From Thauera sp. GDN1 (GTDB lineage Bacteria; Pseudomonadota; Gammaproteobacteria; Burkholderiales; Rhodocyclaceae): DNA of 64,000 nucleotides. This document shows positions 41,958 to 50,841 of this stretch, piece by piece. The notes beneath the pieces were generated by a model. The model saw nothing but the letters and a program-made list of their open reading frames with translations, was not told the origin of the DNA and did not search any database. Position numbers and translations under genes: made by a program. The DNA lies in contig NZ_CP097870.1 of the NCBI RefSeq assembly GCF_029223545.1, positions 248,001-312,000 of the forward strand. Reading direction: 5' to 3'. Position 1 is the first letter of the stretch, and every line of letters begins with the position of its first letter.

Positions 41958-42998
41958 TTACTGAGCGTAGCGAACGTACTCATGGCTGAAATACGACCGC
42001 ACACGATCCGGCATCGCAGCGATGCGTTCCATGCACGTACGCGCCTTCTCGAGAAGTGCGGCGGCGGTCCTGGCAATCGGCCCGGAGCGTATCGACGTTT
42101 TCAGATCCCGGTTCAGATACTCGTCGGGGTTGAGTTCCGGCGCATACGGCGGCAGGTAAAACAGCTCGATCTTCTCGGTGTTTTCGGCAGCCCACTCGCG
42201 GACACGGTTGGCGCGGTGCACGCGCAAATTGTCGACGATCAGGAACACCTTACGCTGCGCATCCTGAATCAGGTCCTTCAAGAACACGATGAAGCGCTCG
42301 GCATCGATGGCGCCCTCGAAGAACGAGAAGCGCACCAAGCCTTGGTTGGTGATCGCCGAGATCATCGATGTCGATCCGTGGCGACCGGCCGGCAGTCGAA
42401 GCTCAGGCGTCAGCCCCGCCATCGAGTAGCCGCGCACCCAGTGCGAGTCCTGGCGAATGGCGGTCTCGTCACCCCAGTAGATCTCGGCATCCTCAGTCTT
42501 GGCGCGCGCAACGATCTTCGGATACTCGTCCTCAAGCCACGCCTTGAGCCGGGCCGGATCCTGCTCAAGCGCACGCTTGACCGGCCGCTGCGGCGTGAAA
42601 CCCCACCGCCGAAGGTACTCACCGACGGTGCGAATGGGCATGTCGATGCCAAAGAGCTGCTTGATGGCGAGCATCACTGCGCGACGATTCCACAGCGCAA
42701 ACTCAAGCTGAAGCTGGGCGGGATTCGAGCCGATGATCTTCAAGCGCAGCTGCTCCTCTTGAACCAGCGTCAGAGTTCGTCCCGAGCCATGGCGCCGACC
42801 ACGTTGCCCGCCCTTGATGACGGCGTCGAGGTCGTCAGCTTGGGCGCGCCGCGCCCATTTCAGAACGGTCCCAACATGAACCCCACACACTTCAGCAATG
42901 TGCGTCCATGTGTAGCCTTGCTTGCGCAGTACAAATGCTTGGCGACGAATGTGTTCCAGGGCTTCGGGCGGAAGCTTGCGGGCATCGATCTTTTCCAT
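41958..42998 (-). CDS. IS630-family transposase
   Basis: 346 residues. N-terminal helix-turn-helix (WTHIAEVCGVHVGTVLKWARR) and the DDE domain with D177 (YWGDETA), D256 (FLIVDNLRVH) and E293 (ELNPDEYLN). Full length for the family and without frameshift, so it is likely active. The gene fills almost the whole element, starting 20 nt from the inner edge of one terminal repeat. Confidence 0.96.
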   Translation of the reverse strand: MEKIDARKLPPEALEHIRRQAFVLRKQGYTWTHIAEVCGVHVGTVLKWARRAQADDLDAVIKGGQRGRRHGSGRTLTLVQEEQLRLKIIGSNPAQLQLEFALWNRRAVMLAIKQLFGIDMPIRTVGEYLRRWGFTPQRPVKRALEQDPARLKAWLEDEYPKIVARAKTEDAEIYWGDETAIRQDSHWVRGYSMAGLTPELRLPAGRHGSTSMISAITNQGLVRFSFFEGAIDAERFIVFLKDLIQDAQRKVFLIVDNLRVHRANRVREWAAENTEKIELFYLPPYAPELNPDEYLNRDLKTSIRSGPIARTAAALLEKARTCMERIAAMPDRVRSYFSHEYVRYAQ

Positions 42999-43017
42999 GC
43001 CCGAATTATATCAAAAC

Positions 43018-43037
43018 CTATTTGATTGCCGGGTTAA
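43018..43037 (-). repeat. IS630 terminal inverted repeat, right in window
   Basis: Reverse complement of the repeat at 41933-41952 with no mismatch; followed by TA at 43038-43039. Confidence 0.95.
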
Positions 43038-43043
43038 TAGTCA

Positions 43044-45923
43044 TTACACCAGCTCCCACTCGACAGTGAACAGCGTGCGCTCCTCGACCTGCTGTTGGAG
43101 TTGCACTTCAAGCTGGCTGATCAAGTCATTGCGCTGCGCTTCGACTTCGTCCTGCCGGGCAAACAACTCGCGGCGCAGCTTGCTGCGCTTGCTCTCCAGT
43201 TCGCGCTGCTTCTTCTGCCATGACAACTTTTCTTCCAGCGTCGGCGAGGTCGCGGCGGTTCGGCGCACCTCCTTGATCTCGCGGTCGATCTCCTTGATCT
43301 CCTGCTCCAGACCGAGCTTCAGGTCGTCCGCCCAGGCATCCAGCTTCTGGACTTCCTGCTCGAAGTAGCCGAGGTTGCGCTCGTTGACGTCGCGCAGCAG
43401 TGCGGTCTTGCGGGCTTCCACGTCGGCCAGCAGGGTGGCGTCAGGGGCATTGAACAGACTGGCCGCCTGCGTGGTCGCGGGCAGGCGCAGCAGTTTTTCC
43501 GGGTCTTCTTCCGCGAGCACGACGCCATCGGTCGTGCCCGCCGCAACCAGCAGATGTTGCTCCTGGTTGCCGAGTGTCTCGACCGAGATTAGCTTCACGG
43601 TGAGCCATCCGGCCTTGCCGCGCCAGGCTTCAAGCGTGCTGATCTTTGCACCGTGGGCGTTGTAGTCGAACACAAGACGAGCCCCGTTGAGTGCGCGAGC
43701 CTTGGCCTGCTCGATGCCCCATCGCGCCAGCGGATGATTGATGCGGTATAGATGCGCGTCGCCGGAGCGGCGGGGCAATTCGTAGCGCCCCAGCTCGATG
43801 CCCGCGAGGCCGCCGTGCTCGACTCCAGTCGGTATGTGGCGGAGATCGAAGCCGTCGTCATCGAACGCGGCGCAATGGACCAGTTCGGCGCGGGTCAAGT
43901 CCATCAGCATGCGCTCGAAGCGGTTGCGCGCGTTGCGGCTGTCGTCGGCCCGCATGCGCAGCTTCTCCTGCACCTCCTCATCGAAGTTCTCAAGCAGTAC
44001 CTGGCGCGTCTTGACCATCGCCTCGTTGATTTCGCCGGAGAGGTCGAGCTGGAGTTGCTCGAAGCTGGACTTGATTTCCTCGGGCTCTCGGCAGTTCTGG
44101 TAGATCTCGGCGATACGCCGCTCGAAATCGACACCGGAGCCGATGGCACCCAGCACTTCGTCGCTGGCCCCAAACACGCCCTCGAAGAGCTGGAACTTCT
44201 GCGCCAGCAGCTCGTACACCCGTGCATCGGCCTCATTGCTGCGGTCGACGAAGTTGACCACCACCACGTCGTGCTTCTGACCGTAGCGGTGGCAGCGCCC
44301 GATGCGCTGCTCAATGCGCTGCGGGTTCCATGGCAGGTCGTAGTTGATGACGAGCGAGCAGAACTGGAGGTTGATGCCTTCGGCGCCGGCTTCGGTGGCA
44401 ATCATGACCTTGCCACGCTCCTTGAAGTGCTCGACCAGTGCCGCACGGGTGTCGGCAGTCTTGGAGCCGGTGATGCGGTCGGTGCCTTCGTGGCGTTTGA
44501 GCCAGTCCTTGTAGATCGCCTGCGCACGCTGGTCGCTGTTCGTGCCGTTGAAGAGCACGATGCCGTCGCCGTAGGGCGTGTCAGCCAGCAAGCTGAGGAG
44601 GTACTCCTGTGTGCGCTTGGACTCGGTGAAGATGATGGCCTTTCTGGCCGCGCCCAACCGGTCCAGCTCGGCAAAGGCGCGATCCAGCGCAGTGAGCAGC
44701 GCCTTGCCTTTGGCGTTGTCGCGGATGCTGGTTGCCAGCGCCTTGAAGTGGCGAAGTTCTTCGATCTCCTGCGCGATGGCATTCCGCTCTGAGCGGCTCG
44801 GCGTCGTAGAAGCGGCTTCCTGCTCGCTCCACTCATCAGCGGTTTCGTCCAGCGACTCGTAGTCCTCGTCGAGTTCTTCGGCCAGATCGGGAATCTCGGC
44901 AGTTTCGTCAAGCACCCCCTGAAGCCGTTTGGCCATCGTCTCCAGCGCGCCTGCGATGGCGTGCGAGCTGGACGCGAGCAACTTCCATAGCACCAGTGAA
45001 ATCAGCTGGCGCTGTCCCTCGGGCATGGCCTTCAGGTTGGGGCGACGCAAGTAATCAGCGACGAGTCTGGACAGTTCCTGCTCTTCGTTTGACGGCGTGA
45101 ATTCCTGGATGATGGCCTTGCGCGCCGTATACGACACATAGGGCTGAACCTGTTTGCGCAGAGTGCGCTTGCAGATGGGAGCCAGTCGGTCACGTAGGGC
45201 GTTGAAGGCCTGTTCCCGGCCAGTAAATTGCGAGCGAAAGCTGTCAAGGTCTCCGAACACGCGGTCATCGATGAAGCTGACCAGCCCATAGAGTTCGAGC
45301 AACGAGTTCTGCAACGGCGTTGCGGTCAGAAGCACCTTGGAGTGAACGTGCGACAACGCCTCCTTGAGTGTTTTGGCAATGACGTTGCTGGTCTTGTAGA
45401 CGTTGCGCAGGCGATGCGCTTCGTCCAGGACGACCAAGTCCCAGTCGATGCCCTTGACATCGTCAGCCTTGGCCTTCGCGAACTGATAGGAACAGATGAT
45501 CGGGCCGGAGGTGAACTGGAACGGGTTCCGCTGCTCCTGCTTGCGAATCGCGTTGTAGCTTTTGGCTTCGAGGATCAGCCCTTGCAGGCCGAACTTGTCC
45601 TGCAGCTCCTGGTGCCACTGCTTGCGCAGGTTCGCCGGAACGATGATGAGCACCTTCCGCCGCCGTTCGGCCCAGCGTTGGGAAAGGACCAAGCCGGCCT
45701 CGATGGTCTTGCCCAGACCAACCTCGTCGGCGAGGATCACGCCGCGTGAGAGGGGATTGCGACAAGCGAAGAGCGCGGCCTCAACCTGATGGGGATTCAG
45801 ATCGACTTGCGAATCGACCAAGGTCGAAGCCAGCGACTCCACGGAGTCGCCTGCTGCACGCCTGGTCAGCAGCCAAGCAAAGTACTGGCTCTGGTGCGGC
45901 GTCAGAAGCTGCTGTGTTGTCAA
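43044..45923 (-). CDS. SNF2/RapA-type helicase, DrmD-like
   Basis: 959 residues if it starts at TTG 45923, which has GGAGG 7 nt upstream; no ATG fits, and the longer frame to 46178 is Arg/Ser-rich shadow. Walker A ADEVGLGKT (Lys72), DEAH at 167-170, SNF2 motif VI EQRIGRCHRYGQ; the C-terminal about 130 residues form a charged coiled coil (EIKEIDREIKEVRR, WQKKQRELESKRSK). It resembles the DISARM helicase DrmD and RapA-like translocases, but drmA, drmB and drmC are absent. It is probably the first large gene of the R-M operon, now separated by the IS. Confidence 0.88.
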   Translation of the reverse strand: MTTQQLLTPHQSQYFAWLLTRRAAGDSVESLASTLVDSQVDLNPHQVEAALFACRNPLSRGVILADEVGLGKTIEAGLVLSQRWAERRRKVLIIVPANLRKQWHQELQDKFGLQGLILEAKSYNAIRKQEQRNPFQFTSGPIICSYQFAKAKADDVKGIDWDLVVLDEAHRLRNVYKTSNVIAKTLKEALSHVHSKVLLTATPLQNSLLELYGLVSFIDDRVFGDLDSFRSQFTGREQAFNALRDRLAPICKRTLRKQVQPYVSYTARKAIIQEFTPSNEEQELSRLVADYLRRPNLKAMPEGQRQLISLVLWKLLASSSHAIAGALETMAKRLQGVLDETAEIPDLAEELDEDYESLDETADEWSEQEAASTTPSRSERNAIAQEIEELRHFKALATSIRDNAKGKALLTALDRAFAELDRLGAARKAIIFTESKRTQEYLLSLLADTPYGDGIVLFNGTNSDQRAQAIYKDWLKRHEGTDRITGSKTADTRAALVEHFKERGKVMIATEAGAEGINLQFCSLVINYDLPWNPQRIEQRIGRCHRYGQKHDVVVVNFVDRSNEADARVYELLAQKFQLFEGVFGASDEVLGAIGSGVDFERRIAEIYQNCREPEEIKSSFEQLQLDLSGEINEAMVKTRQVLLENFDEEVQEKLRMRADDSRNARNRFERMLMDLTRAELVHCAAFDDDGFDLRHIPTGVEHGGLAGIELGRYELPRRSGDAHLYRINHPLARWGIEQAKARALNGARLVFDYNAHGAKISTLEAWRGKAGWLTVKLISVETLGNQEQHLLVAAGTTDGVVLAEEDPEKLLRLPATTQAASLFNAPDATLLADVEARKTALLRDVNERNLGYFEQEVQKLDAWADDLKLGLEQEIKEIDREIKEVRRTAATSPTLEEKLSWQKKQRELESKRSKLRRELFARQDEVEAQRNDLISQLEVQLQQQVEERTLFTVEWELV

Positions 45924-45981
45924 CGGTGATCCTCCCCTTGCTCTTCCCCGAGCGTGATTCGGCGGCTGGCTTGGTCCGCGC

Positions 45982-46182
45982 TCACTCGGCCTCCGGCTTC
46001 TTTTTGTTGATGCTTTCGGCGATCCAGCGATCCAGCTCCGAGCGGCGAAAGCGCCAGGTTCCCCCGAGCTTGAACGCCGGAATCTCTCCCTTCTGGGCCA
46101 AGCGATAGACCGTCCGTTTTCCCGCCTTGAGGTACGCGGCGACTTCGTCAAGCGTGAGGATCTCGCTTTCGACTTCACTCAT
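45982..46182 (-). CDS. Small excisionase-type HTH protein
   Basis: 66 residues from ATG 46182; no good Shine-Dalgarno is seen, and a longer frame reaches 46428. A MerR/excisionase-type winged helix: LTLDEVAAYLKAGKRTVYRL, then GEIPAFKLGGTWRFRRSELDRWI. Such proteins bind DNA as regulators or recombination directionality factors. It lies 58 nt upstream of the helicase on the same strand, so it may control the defence operon. The 223 bp from it to the RAQPRD gene hold the promoter region and the right cargo boundary, with no further gene. Confidence 0.82.
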   Translation of the reverse strand: MSEVESEILTLDEVAAYLKAGKRTVYRLAQKGEIPAFKLGGTWRFRRSELDRWIAESINKKKPEAE

Positions 46183-46405
46183 CTGAGAACCATCTGGTTT
46201 GGTCTTTCGTGACTTTGGATTGCCAAGTTTGCTCAATTCTACAAAAAGGTGGTAGGCGCTAGCCAACAAGAAATCCATCAGGCATTGGGCGAATGCCGGC
46301 CAGCTCGCCCCGGAAATCCGGTCATGCCGTAGTTCCCATTCCCTGCGGCGCAAAGCGAGAGCGCGCCACAGCATCTGGCCATCCGCTTCAACGGGGAATG
46401 GCACG

Positions 46406-46771
46406 ATGGGACAGACCAACCGCCGCACATCCGCATGGCCTGCGCTTGCCGTGGTGTTGACTGTGTCGTTCTCGGCGCTGCAGCCTGCCGCCGCTGCCGA
46501 CAGCCTCGCCTCGGAGCGTGAGCATCTCGCCGCGCTCGCCCGCCAACTCGACCTGATCGACCGCCTCGCCGAGCACGCCGCCCATACCGCTCCGCAGGAA
46601 CGCGCCCGCTACCACTTCGACTACGCCCAACTGCGTGCCGACCTGGAGCGCGTTCGCGCCGGCCTGCAGGACTACCTCGTGCCCCAGCGCGCCCAGCCGC
46701 GCGATCCCGTCCCGCTGGCCGGCGACTACGTCCGCCGCGACCGCGCCGACGACGAGGAGCCATCGCCATGA
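46406..46771 (+). CDS. RAQPRD-family ICE protein (TIGR01690)
   Basis: 121 residues with a signal peptide (AVVLTVSFSALQPAAAADS). It contains the family-naming motif RAQPRD at about 93-98, preceded by LDLIDRLAEHAAHTAPQERARYHFDYAQL. A small periplasmic helical protein that opens the second tra block. Its stop overlaps the TIGR03758 start (ATGA). Confidence 0.95.
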   Translation: MGQTNRRTSAWPALAVVLTVSFSALQPAAAADSLASEREHLAALARQLDLIDRLAEHAAHTAPQERARYHFDYAQLRADLERVRAGLQDYLVPQRAQPRDPVPLAGDYVRRDRADDEEPSP

Positions 46772-47007
46772 CGCCCTCTGCCGATCAGGTCACCGCCTTC
46801 CAGGCCAACGGCGGCTTTGCGCCTTCGGCCGTCGCTGCCGTGGTGCTGGGCTTCGTGTTCGCCGTGTTGCTGCTGTGGGGCGTGTGGGCCATGCGCACCG
46901 CCTACGTCGGCTGGGCCGAGCACCGCATCACTGAACGTCAGTTCCTCGCCGTCGTCGTGCGCTTCGTGGCGATGTACCTGGTGCTGACCTTCTTCCTCCT
47001 CTCCTGA
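46768..47007 (+). CDS. TIGR03758-family ICE membrane protein
   Basis: 79 residues, with two membrane segments (VAAVVLGFVFAVLLLWGVW, and VVRFVAMYLVLTFFLLS at the end). A small inner-membrane pilin- or VirB3-like component by topology. ATGA overlap upstream, 22 nt to TIGR03745. Confidence 0.92.
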   Translation: MTPSADQVTAFQANGGFAPSAVAAVVLGFVFAVLLLWGVWAMRTAYVGWAEHRITERQFLAVVVRFVAMYLVLTFFLLS

Positions 47008-47029
47008 CCGTCACGAAGGGCCATACGCC

Positions 47030-47398
47030 ATGAACACTCCAACGACATCCCATCGCATTCCGTCCCGCATCGCCGCACCGCTGCTGCCGCTCGCGCTCGC
47101 GGGCCTGCCGCTGTCGGCCTTCGCGCAGGGCCTGCCGACCATGGAAGACCCATCGCGCGGCCAGGGCAGCGGCATCCTGCAGACCTTGCAGAACTACGGC
47201 TACGACATCGTGCTGCTGATCGCGCTGCTCGTGGTCGCCTCGATGTTCGTCGGTGTCTCCTATCACGCCTACACACGCTACTCGGAGATCCACACCGGCC
47301 GCGCCACCTGGGGCCAGTTTGGCCTGTCGGTCGCCGTGGGCGCGCTCTTGCTGGTGGTTGGCATCTGGCTGCTCACCAAGGCCACCGGCGTACTGTAA
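47030..47398 (+). CDS. TIGR03745-family ICE membrane protein
   Basis: 122 residues: signal peptide cut near AFAQG, core GLPTMEDPSRGQGSGILQTLQ, then two membrane segments (IVLLIALLVVASMFVGVS, and LSVAVGALLLVVGIWLLT). Its size and layout, a cleaved signal plus two hydrophobic helices, are those of VirB2-type conjugative pilins; that function is inference. Confidence 0.92.
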   Translation: MNTPTTSHRIPSRIAAPLLPLALAGLPLSAFAQGLPTMEDPSRGQGSGILQTLQNYGYDIVLLIALLVVASMFVGVSYHAYTRYSEIHTGRATWGQFGLSVAVGALLLVVGIWLLTKATGVL

Positions 47399-47410
47399 CG
47401 GCGGCAAGCG

Positions 47411-47821
47411 ATGGCCCTCCCTTCGGAGACTCCACGCGACACGCTGGTGACCTTCCTGCCGCACCGGCTGAATCGCCAGCCGGTGGTCGTGCGCGGGCTG
47501 ACGGCCGACGAGTTGTGGATCTGCGCCGGCCTGTCCGGTGCGGCCGGGTTTGTGCTCGGCCTGCCGCTGGCCTGGCTCACGCACAGCATCGCCATGGTGC
47601 CCACGCTGATCGTCGCCGGCATTGCGCTGGGCGTCTTTGTCGGCGGCGGCATCCTGCGCGCGCAAAAGCGCGGCCGGCCCGACACCTGGCTGTACCGGCA
47701 GCTCGAGTGGCGGCTGGCCCTGCGGTACCCGGCGCTGGCGGCGCTCCTGGGCGGGCCGGGCCTCATCACCCGTTCGGGCTACTGGACGATCCGGCGCAGT
47801 GCCGATCGAGGGGCACCATGA
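47411..47821 (+). CDS. TIGR03750-family conjugal transfer protein
   Basis: 136 residues with two membrane segments (ICAGLSGAAGFVLGLPLAWL, and VPTLIVAGIALGVFVGGGIL). A TraL/VirB3-like layout: a cytosolic head, a hairpin in the membrane and a basic tail. Overlaps the TIGR03746 start by 4 nt. Confidence 0.92.
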   Translation: MALPSETPRDTLVTFLPHRLNRQPVVVRGLTADELWICAGLSGAAGFVLGLPLAWLTHSIAMVPTLIVAGIALGVFVGGGILRAQKRGRPDTWLYRQLEWRLALRYPALAALLGGPGLITRSGYWTIRRSADRGAP

Positions 47822-48510
47822 GCCGGTTCAGGAACGAGGTCGCGCACCTGCAGGCGCACGTGAAGACGCTGCGCTTTGGGGCCGGCGCCCTTTTCGTGGT
47901 GGCGCTCTTGCTCGCCTTCGGTTGGTGGAGCGCGCCGAAGGATCTCACCATCCATGTGCCGCCGGATCTGCGCTCGGGCAGCACGCGCAAGTGGTGGGAC
48001 GTGCCGCCCGAGAGTGTGTATGCCTTCACGTTCTACATCTGGCAGCAGGTGCAGCGCTGGCCCACGAACGGCGAGGAGGACTATGCACGCAACCTGCGCG
48101 CGCTGTCGTCCTACCTGACGCCGGGCTGCCGCACCTTTCTGCAACAGGACTACGAGTACCGGCGCACCAGCGGTGAGCTGCGTCAGCGCGTGCGCGGCAT
48201 CTACGAGATTCCCGGGCGCGGCTATGGCGAAGATCCGGCCACGCGCGTCAAGGTGGTTTCCTCCCGGGATTGGATTGTCACGCTCGACGTGAGTGCAGAC
48301 GAATACTACGGACCCGAGCAGATCAAGCGCGCTCTGGTGCGCTACCCCATCAAGGTCGTCCGGCTGGACATCGACCCCGAGCACAACCCTTTCGGCCTGG
48401 CGCTGGACTGCTACGCCAGCGCACCGCAGCGCATCGAAGCACCGCCGACGTCGACCCAGGCGGGTGCAACCGGCAACGCTTCCGGCCACCTGCAGGGAGA
48501 CGCCCCATGA
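47818..48510 (+). CDS. TIGR03746-family ICE protein (TraE/VirB8-like)
   Basis: 230 residues. One N-terminal membrane segment (ALFVVALLLAFGWW, about 24-37), then a periplasmic domain with WDVPPESVYAFTFYIWQQVQRW and a C-terminal Ala/Thr tail. The topology fits the TraE/VirB8 assembly factor of the channel. ATGA overlaps on both sides. Confidence 0.92.
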   Translation: MSRFRNEVAHLQAHVKTLRFGAGALFVVALLLAFGWWSAPKDLTIHVPPDLRSGSTRKWWDVPPESVYAFTFYIWQQVQRWPTNGEEDYARNLRALSSYLTPGCRTFLQQDYEYRRTSGELRQRVRGIYEIPGRGYGEDPATRVKVVSSRDWIVTLDVSADEYYGPEQIKRALVRYPIKVVRLDIDPEHNPFGLALDCYASAPQRIEAPPTSTQAGATGNASGHLQGDAP

Positions 48511-49421
48511 AGTCCGCTGCCTTGTCGGCCCTGGCCGGCATCTTGCTGATCCTCGGGTTTGTACCGGGCAGCCATGCCGTGGAAATCCTGCGCTGGGAGC
48601 GCCTGCCCCTGCCGGTGCCGCTGGTGGTCGGTGAAGAGCGCGTGGTCTTCATCGACCGCAACGTGCGCGTCGGCGTGCCGGCCAGCGTCGGCGGCCACCT
48701 GCGCGTGCAGAGTGCGGCGGGCGCGATCTACCTGCGGGCGAGCGAGCCGATTCCACCCACGCGGCTGCAACTGCAGGATGTTGAATCCGGCGCGATCATC
48801 CTGATCGACATCGCCGCCGAGCCGGCAAAGGAAGGCCAGGCGCCGCTCGAGCCGGTGCGCATCGTGGAAGCAGAGGCCCCCGCAAAGCGCTATGGCGGCG
48901 GTGCGGCACGCGGCGCAGACGAGCCGGTCGATGCGTCCGCGGACAAGACCGCTCCCTTGCGCGAAACGCCGGTCCCGGTTGTTCTGACACGCCATGCCGC
49001 GCAGAACCTGTATGCGCCGCTGCGCACCGTCGAGCCAGTCGCCGGCATCGGCCGCGTGAACCTGCGCCGCGACCTCGTGCTCGACACCTTGCTGCCGGCG
49101 GTGCCGGTGCACGCGCGGGCGCTGGCCGCGTGGCGCCTGGACGACCAGTGGGTGACGGCGATCCGCCTCACCAATACCTCGGCGCGCTGGCTCGACCTCG
49201 ACCCGCGCGCCCTGCAGGGGAATTTCGTGGCGGCGACCTTCCAGCATCCGAACCTGGGGCCGGCCGGCACTCCGTCCGACACCACGGTGCTCTATCTGGT
49301 CACGCGCGGCCACGGCCTGGCCGAGTCGCTGCTGCCGGCGCTGAGCCCGATCGACGCCACCGTGAACCTGCCGCCGGCTGCTGCGGCCGGCTCGACAGGA
49401 GCCGCGCGCGATGAAGAGTAA
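48507..49421 (+). CDS. TIGR03749-family ICE protein (TraK-like)
   Basis: 304 residues with a signal peptide (ALSALAGILLILGFVPGSHA). Beta-rich, with core ILRWERLPLPVPLVVGEERVVFIDRNVRVGVP and a second domain (about 165-290). By order and fold it is the counterpart of TraK/VirB9 in the outer-membrane core. Its 3' end overlaps the TIGR03752 gene by 11 nt. Confidence 0.92.
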   Translation: MKSAALSALAGILLILGFVPGSHAVEILRWERLPLPVPLVVGEERVVFIDRNVRVGVPASVGGHLRVQSAAGAIYLRASEPIPPTRLQLQDVESGAIILIDIAAEPAKEGQAPLEPVRIVEAEAPAKRYGGGAARGADEPVDASADKTAPLRETPVPVVLTRHAAQNLYAPLRTVEPVAGIGRVNLRRDLVLDTLLPAVPVHARALAAWRLDDQWVTAIRLTNTSARWLDLDPRALQGNFVAATFQHPNLGPAGTPSDTTVLYLVTRGHGLAESLLPALSPIDATVNLPPAAAAGSTGAARDEE

Positions 49422-50841
49422 TCCGCTGCTCAAGTGGCTGCTGATCCCGATGGCGCTGTTGCTGATGTTCGTCGGCATCAGACTGTTCTCCGGCGCCCCC
49501 GGCGGTCAGCCGGCCCCCATGGGCGCGGCCAGTACGCTCACGCCCGAGGAGATGAAAGCGCTGGGTATCGCGGGCGACACGCCGCGCGATACCGTCGCCA
49601 CGCTGGTGGCCCAGGTGAAGCAGTTGCGCACCGAACTGCAGAGCGCGCTTGGCGACAACAAGCAGCACAGGGCCGAGAACGAGCGCCTTCGTGCGCGGGA
49701 AAGCGCGATCGACCAGCGCATTCAGAACGCGCTGGAGGGCGAGCGCAACCGCCTGGCGCAGGAGCGTGCCCAGGTGGCCAGCGACAGGCAGCAGACCCAG
49801 GGGCTGATGCAGGATCTGCAGCGACAACTGGACGGCCTTGCGGGCAAGGGCGGTCCGTCCGACCTGCCCGTCGGACTGGGGCTGGAGGAGGGTGACGGCC
49901 AGCGTTTCGACCGCGGCACCAGTGACACGCAGTGGGTCGAGCCCGACGATGCCAAGGTCGACGCCAGGAGCGCGAGCAAGGCGCCGAGCTTTCCATCGAG
50001 CTTCGGGCCGGCCCAGAAAAGCCTGTCGACCGCGGTGGAATCCGTGAGTGACGTTGGCAGCCGCGCGGTGGGCGCATCCACGAAGGCCGTCTATACCGTG
50101 CCGTCGAACTCGACGCTCATGGGGTCCGTTGCCATGACAGCGCTCATTGGGCGCGTACCGATCGATGGAACCGTCAACGACCCGTACCCGTTCAAGGTGC
50201 TGATCGGCCCGGACAACCTCACGGCCAACGGCATCGACATCCCGGACGTGGCCGGCGCCGTGGTCAGCGGCACGGCCTCGGGCGACTGGACCCTCTCGTG
50301 CGTGCGCGGGCAGATCCGCTCGGTCACGTTCGTGTTCCAGGACGGCACCATCCGCACACTGCCGGCGGACAGCAGCAAGGGCGGCAACAGCGGCGGCCAG
50401 GGCCAGAACGGGGCCAGCACCCAGGGCGGCCTGGGCTGGATCAGCGACCCCTACGGCATCCCCTGCGTCAGCGGCGAGCGGCGCAGCAACGCCCAGCAGT
50501 ACCTGAGCAGCCAGGCGCTCATTACCGCGGCCGGGGCCGGTGCGGCCTCGCTCATCGACTCCGACAGCGGCAGTGTGGCCGTGGTCGCCAACAGCAACGG
50601 CTCGCTGGGCACTGTCGGTATCAGCGGCAATGAAGCGATGGGCCGCATCCTCGCGGGCGGCGTGCGCGACATGGCCGATTGGGTCAACAAGCTCTACGGC
50701 CAGGCCTTCGCGGCGGTCTATGTGCAGCCCGGCGCCAAGGTGGCCGTACATCTGGAGCAGCCGCTCGACATCGACTACGACGCCAAGGGGCGTCGGGTCC
50801 ACCACCGCACCGGAGAATCCCATGCCTCGGATCTGGATTGA
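49411..50841 (+). CDS. TIGR03752-family ICE protein (TraB/VirB10-like)
   Basis: 476 residues. One membrane helix (LLKWLLIPMALLLMFVGIRLF), a long coiled coil (about 60-140), a linker, and a C-terminal beta-barrel domain (about 220-430) containing GTASGDWTLSCVRGQIRSVTFVFQDG. This is the TraB/VirB10 layout bridging inner and outer membranes. The start overlaps the previous gene and the end overlaps the lipoprotein gene by 20 nt. Confidence 0.93.
   Translation: MKSNPLLKWLLIPMALLLMFVGIRLFSGAPGGQPAPMGAASTLTPEEMKALGIAGDTPRDTVATLVAQVKQLRTELQSALGDNKQHRAENERLRARESAIDQRIQNALEGERNRLAQERAQVASDRQQTQGLMQDLQRQLDGLAGKGGPSDLPVGLGLEEGDGQRFDRGTSDTQWVEPDDAKVDARSASKAPSFPSSFGPAQKSLSTAVESVSDVGSRAVGASTKAVYTVPSNSTLMGSVAMTALIGRVPIDGTVNDPYPFKVLIGPDNLTANGIDIPDVAGAVVSGTASGDWTLSCVRGQIRSVTFVFQDGTIRTLPADSSKGGNSGGQGQNGASTQGGLGWISDPYGIPCVSGERRSNAQQYLSSQALITAAGAGAASLIDSDSGSVAVVANSNGSLGTVGISGNEAMGRILAGGVRDMADWVNKLYGQAFAAVYVQPGAKVAVHLEQPLDIDYDAKGRRVHHRTGESHASDLD

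Larger units (their letters stand above)
41933..43037 (-). mobile_element. IS630-family insertion sequence (1105 bp)
   Basis: Perfect 20-bp terminal inverted repeats (TTAACCCGGCAATCAAATAG at 41933-41952, complement at 43018-43037) flanked by TA on both sides (41931-41932, 43038-43039), the target duplication typical of IS630. One intact transposase gene. It sits 6 nt beyond the helicase stop codon and 76 bp before ietA. Identical ends and an intact gene indicate a recent insertion. Confidence 0.95.

Noticed and set aside
43044..45923. DISARM system based on the DrmD-like helicase
   Set aside because: drmA, drmB and drmC are absent; only a type III Mod and unrelated partners are present.
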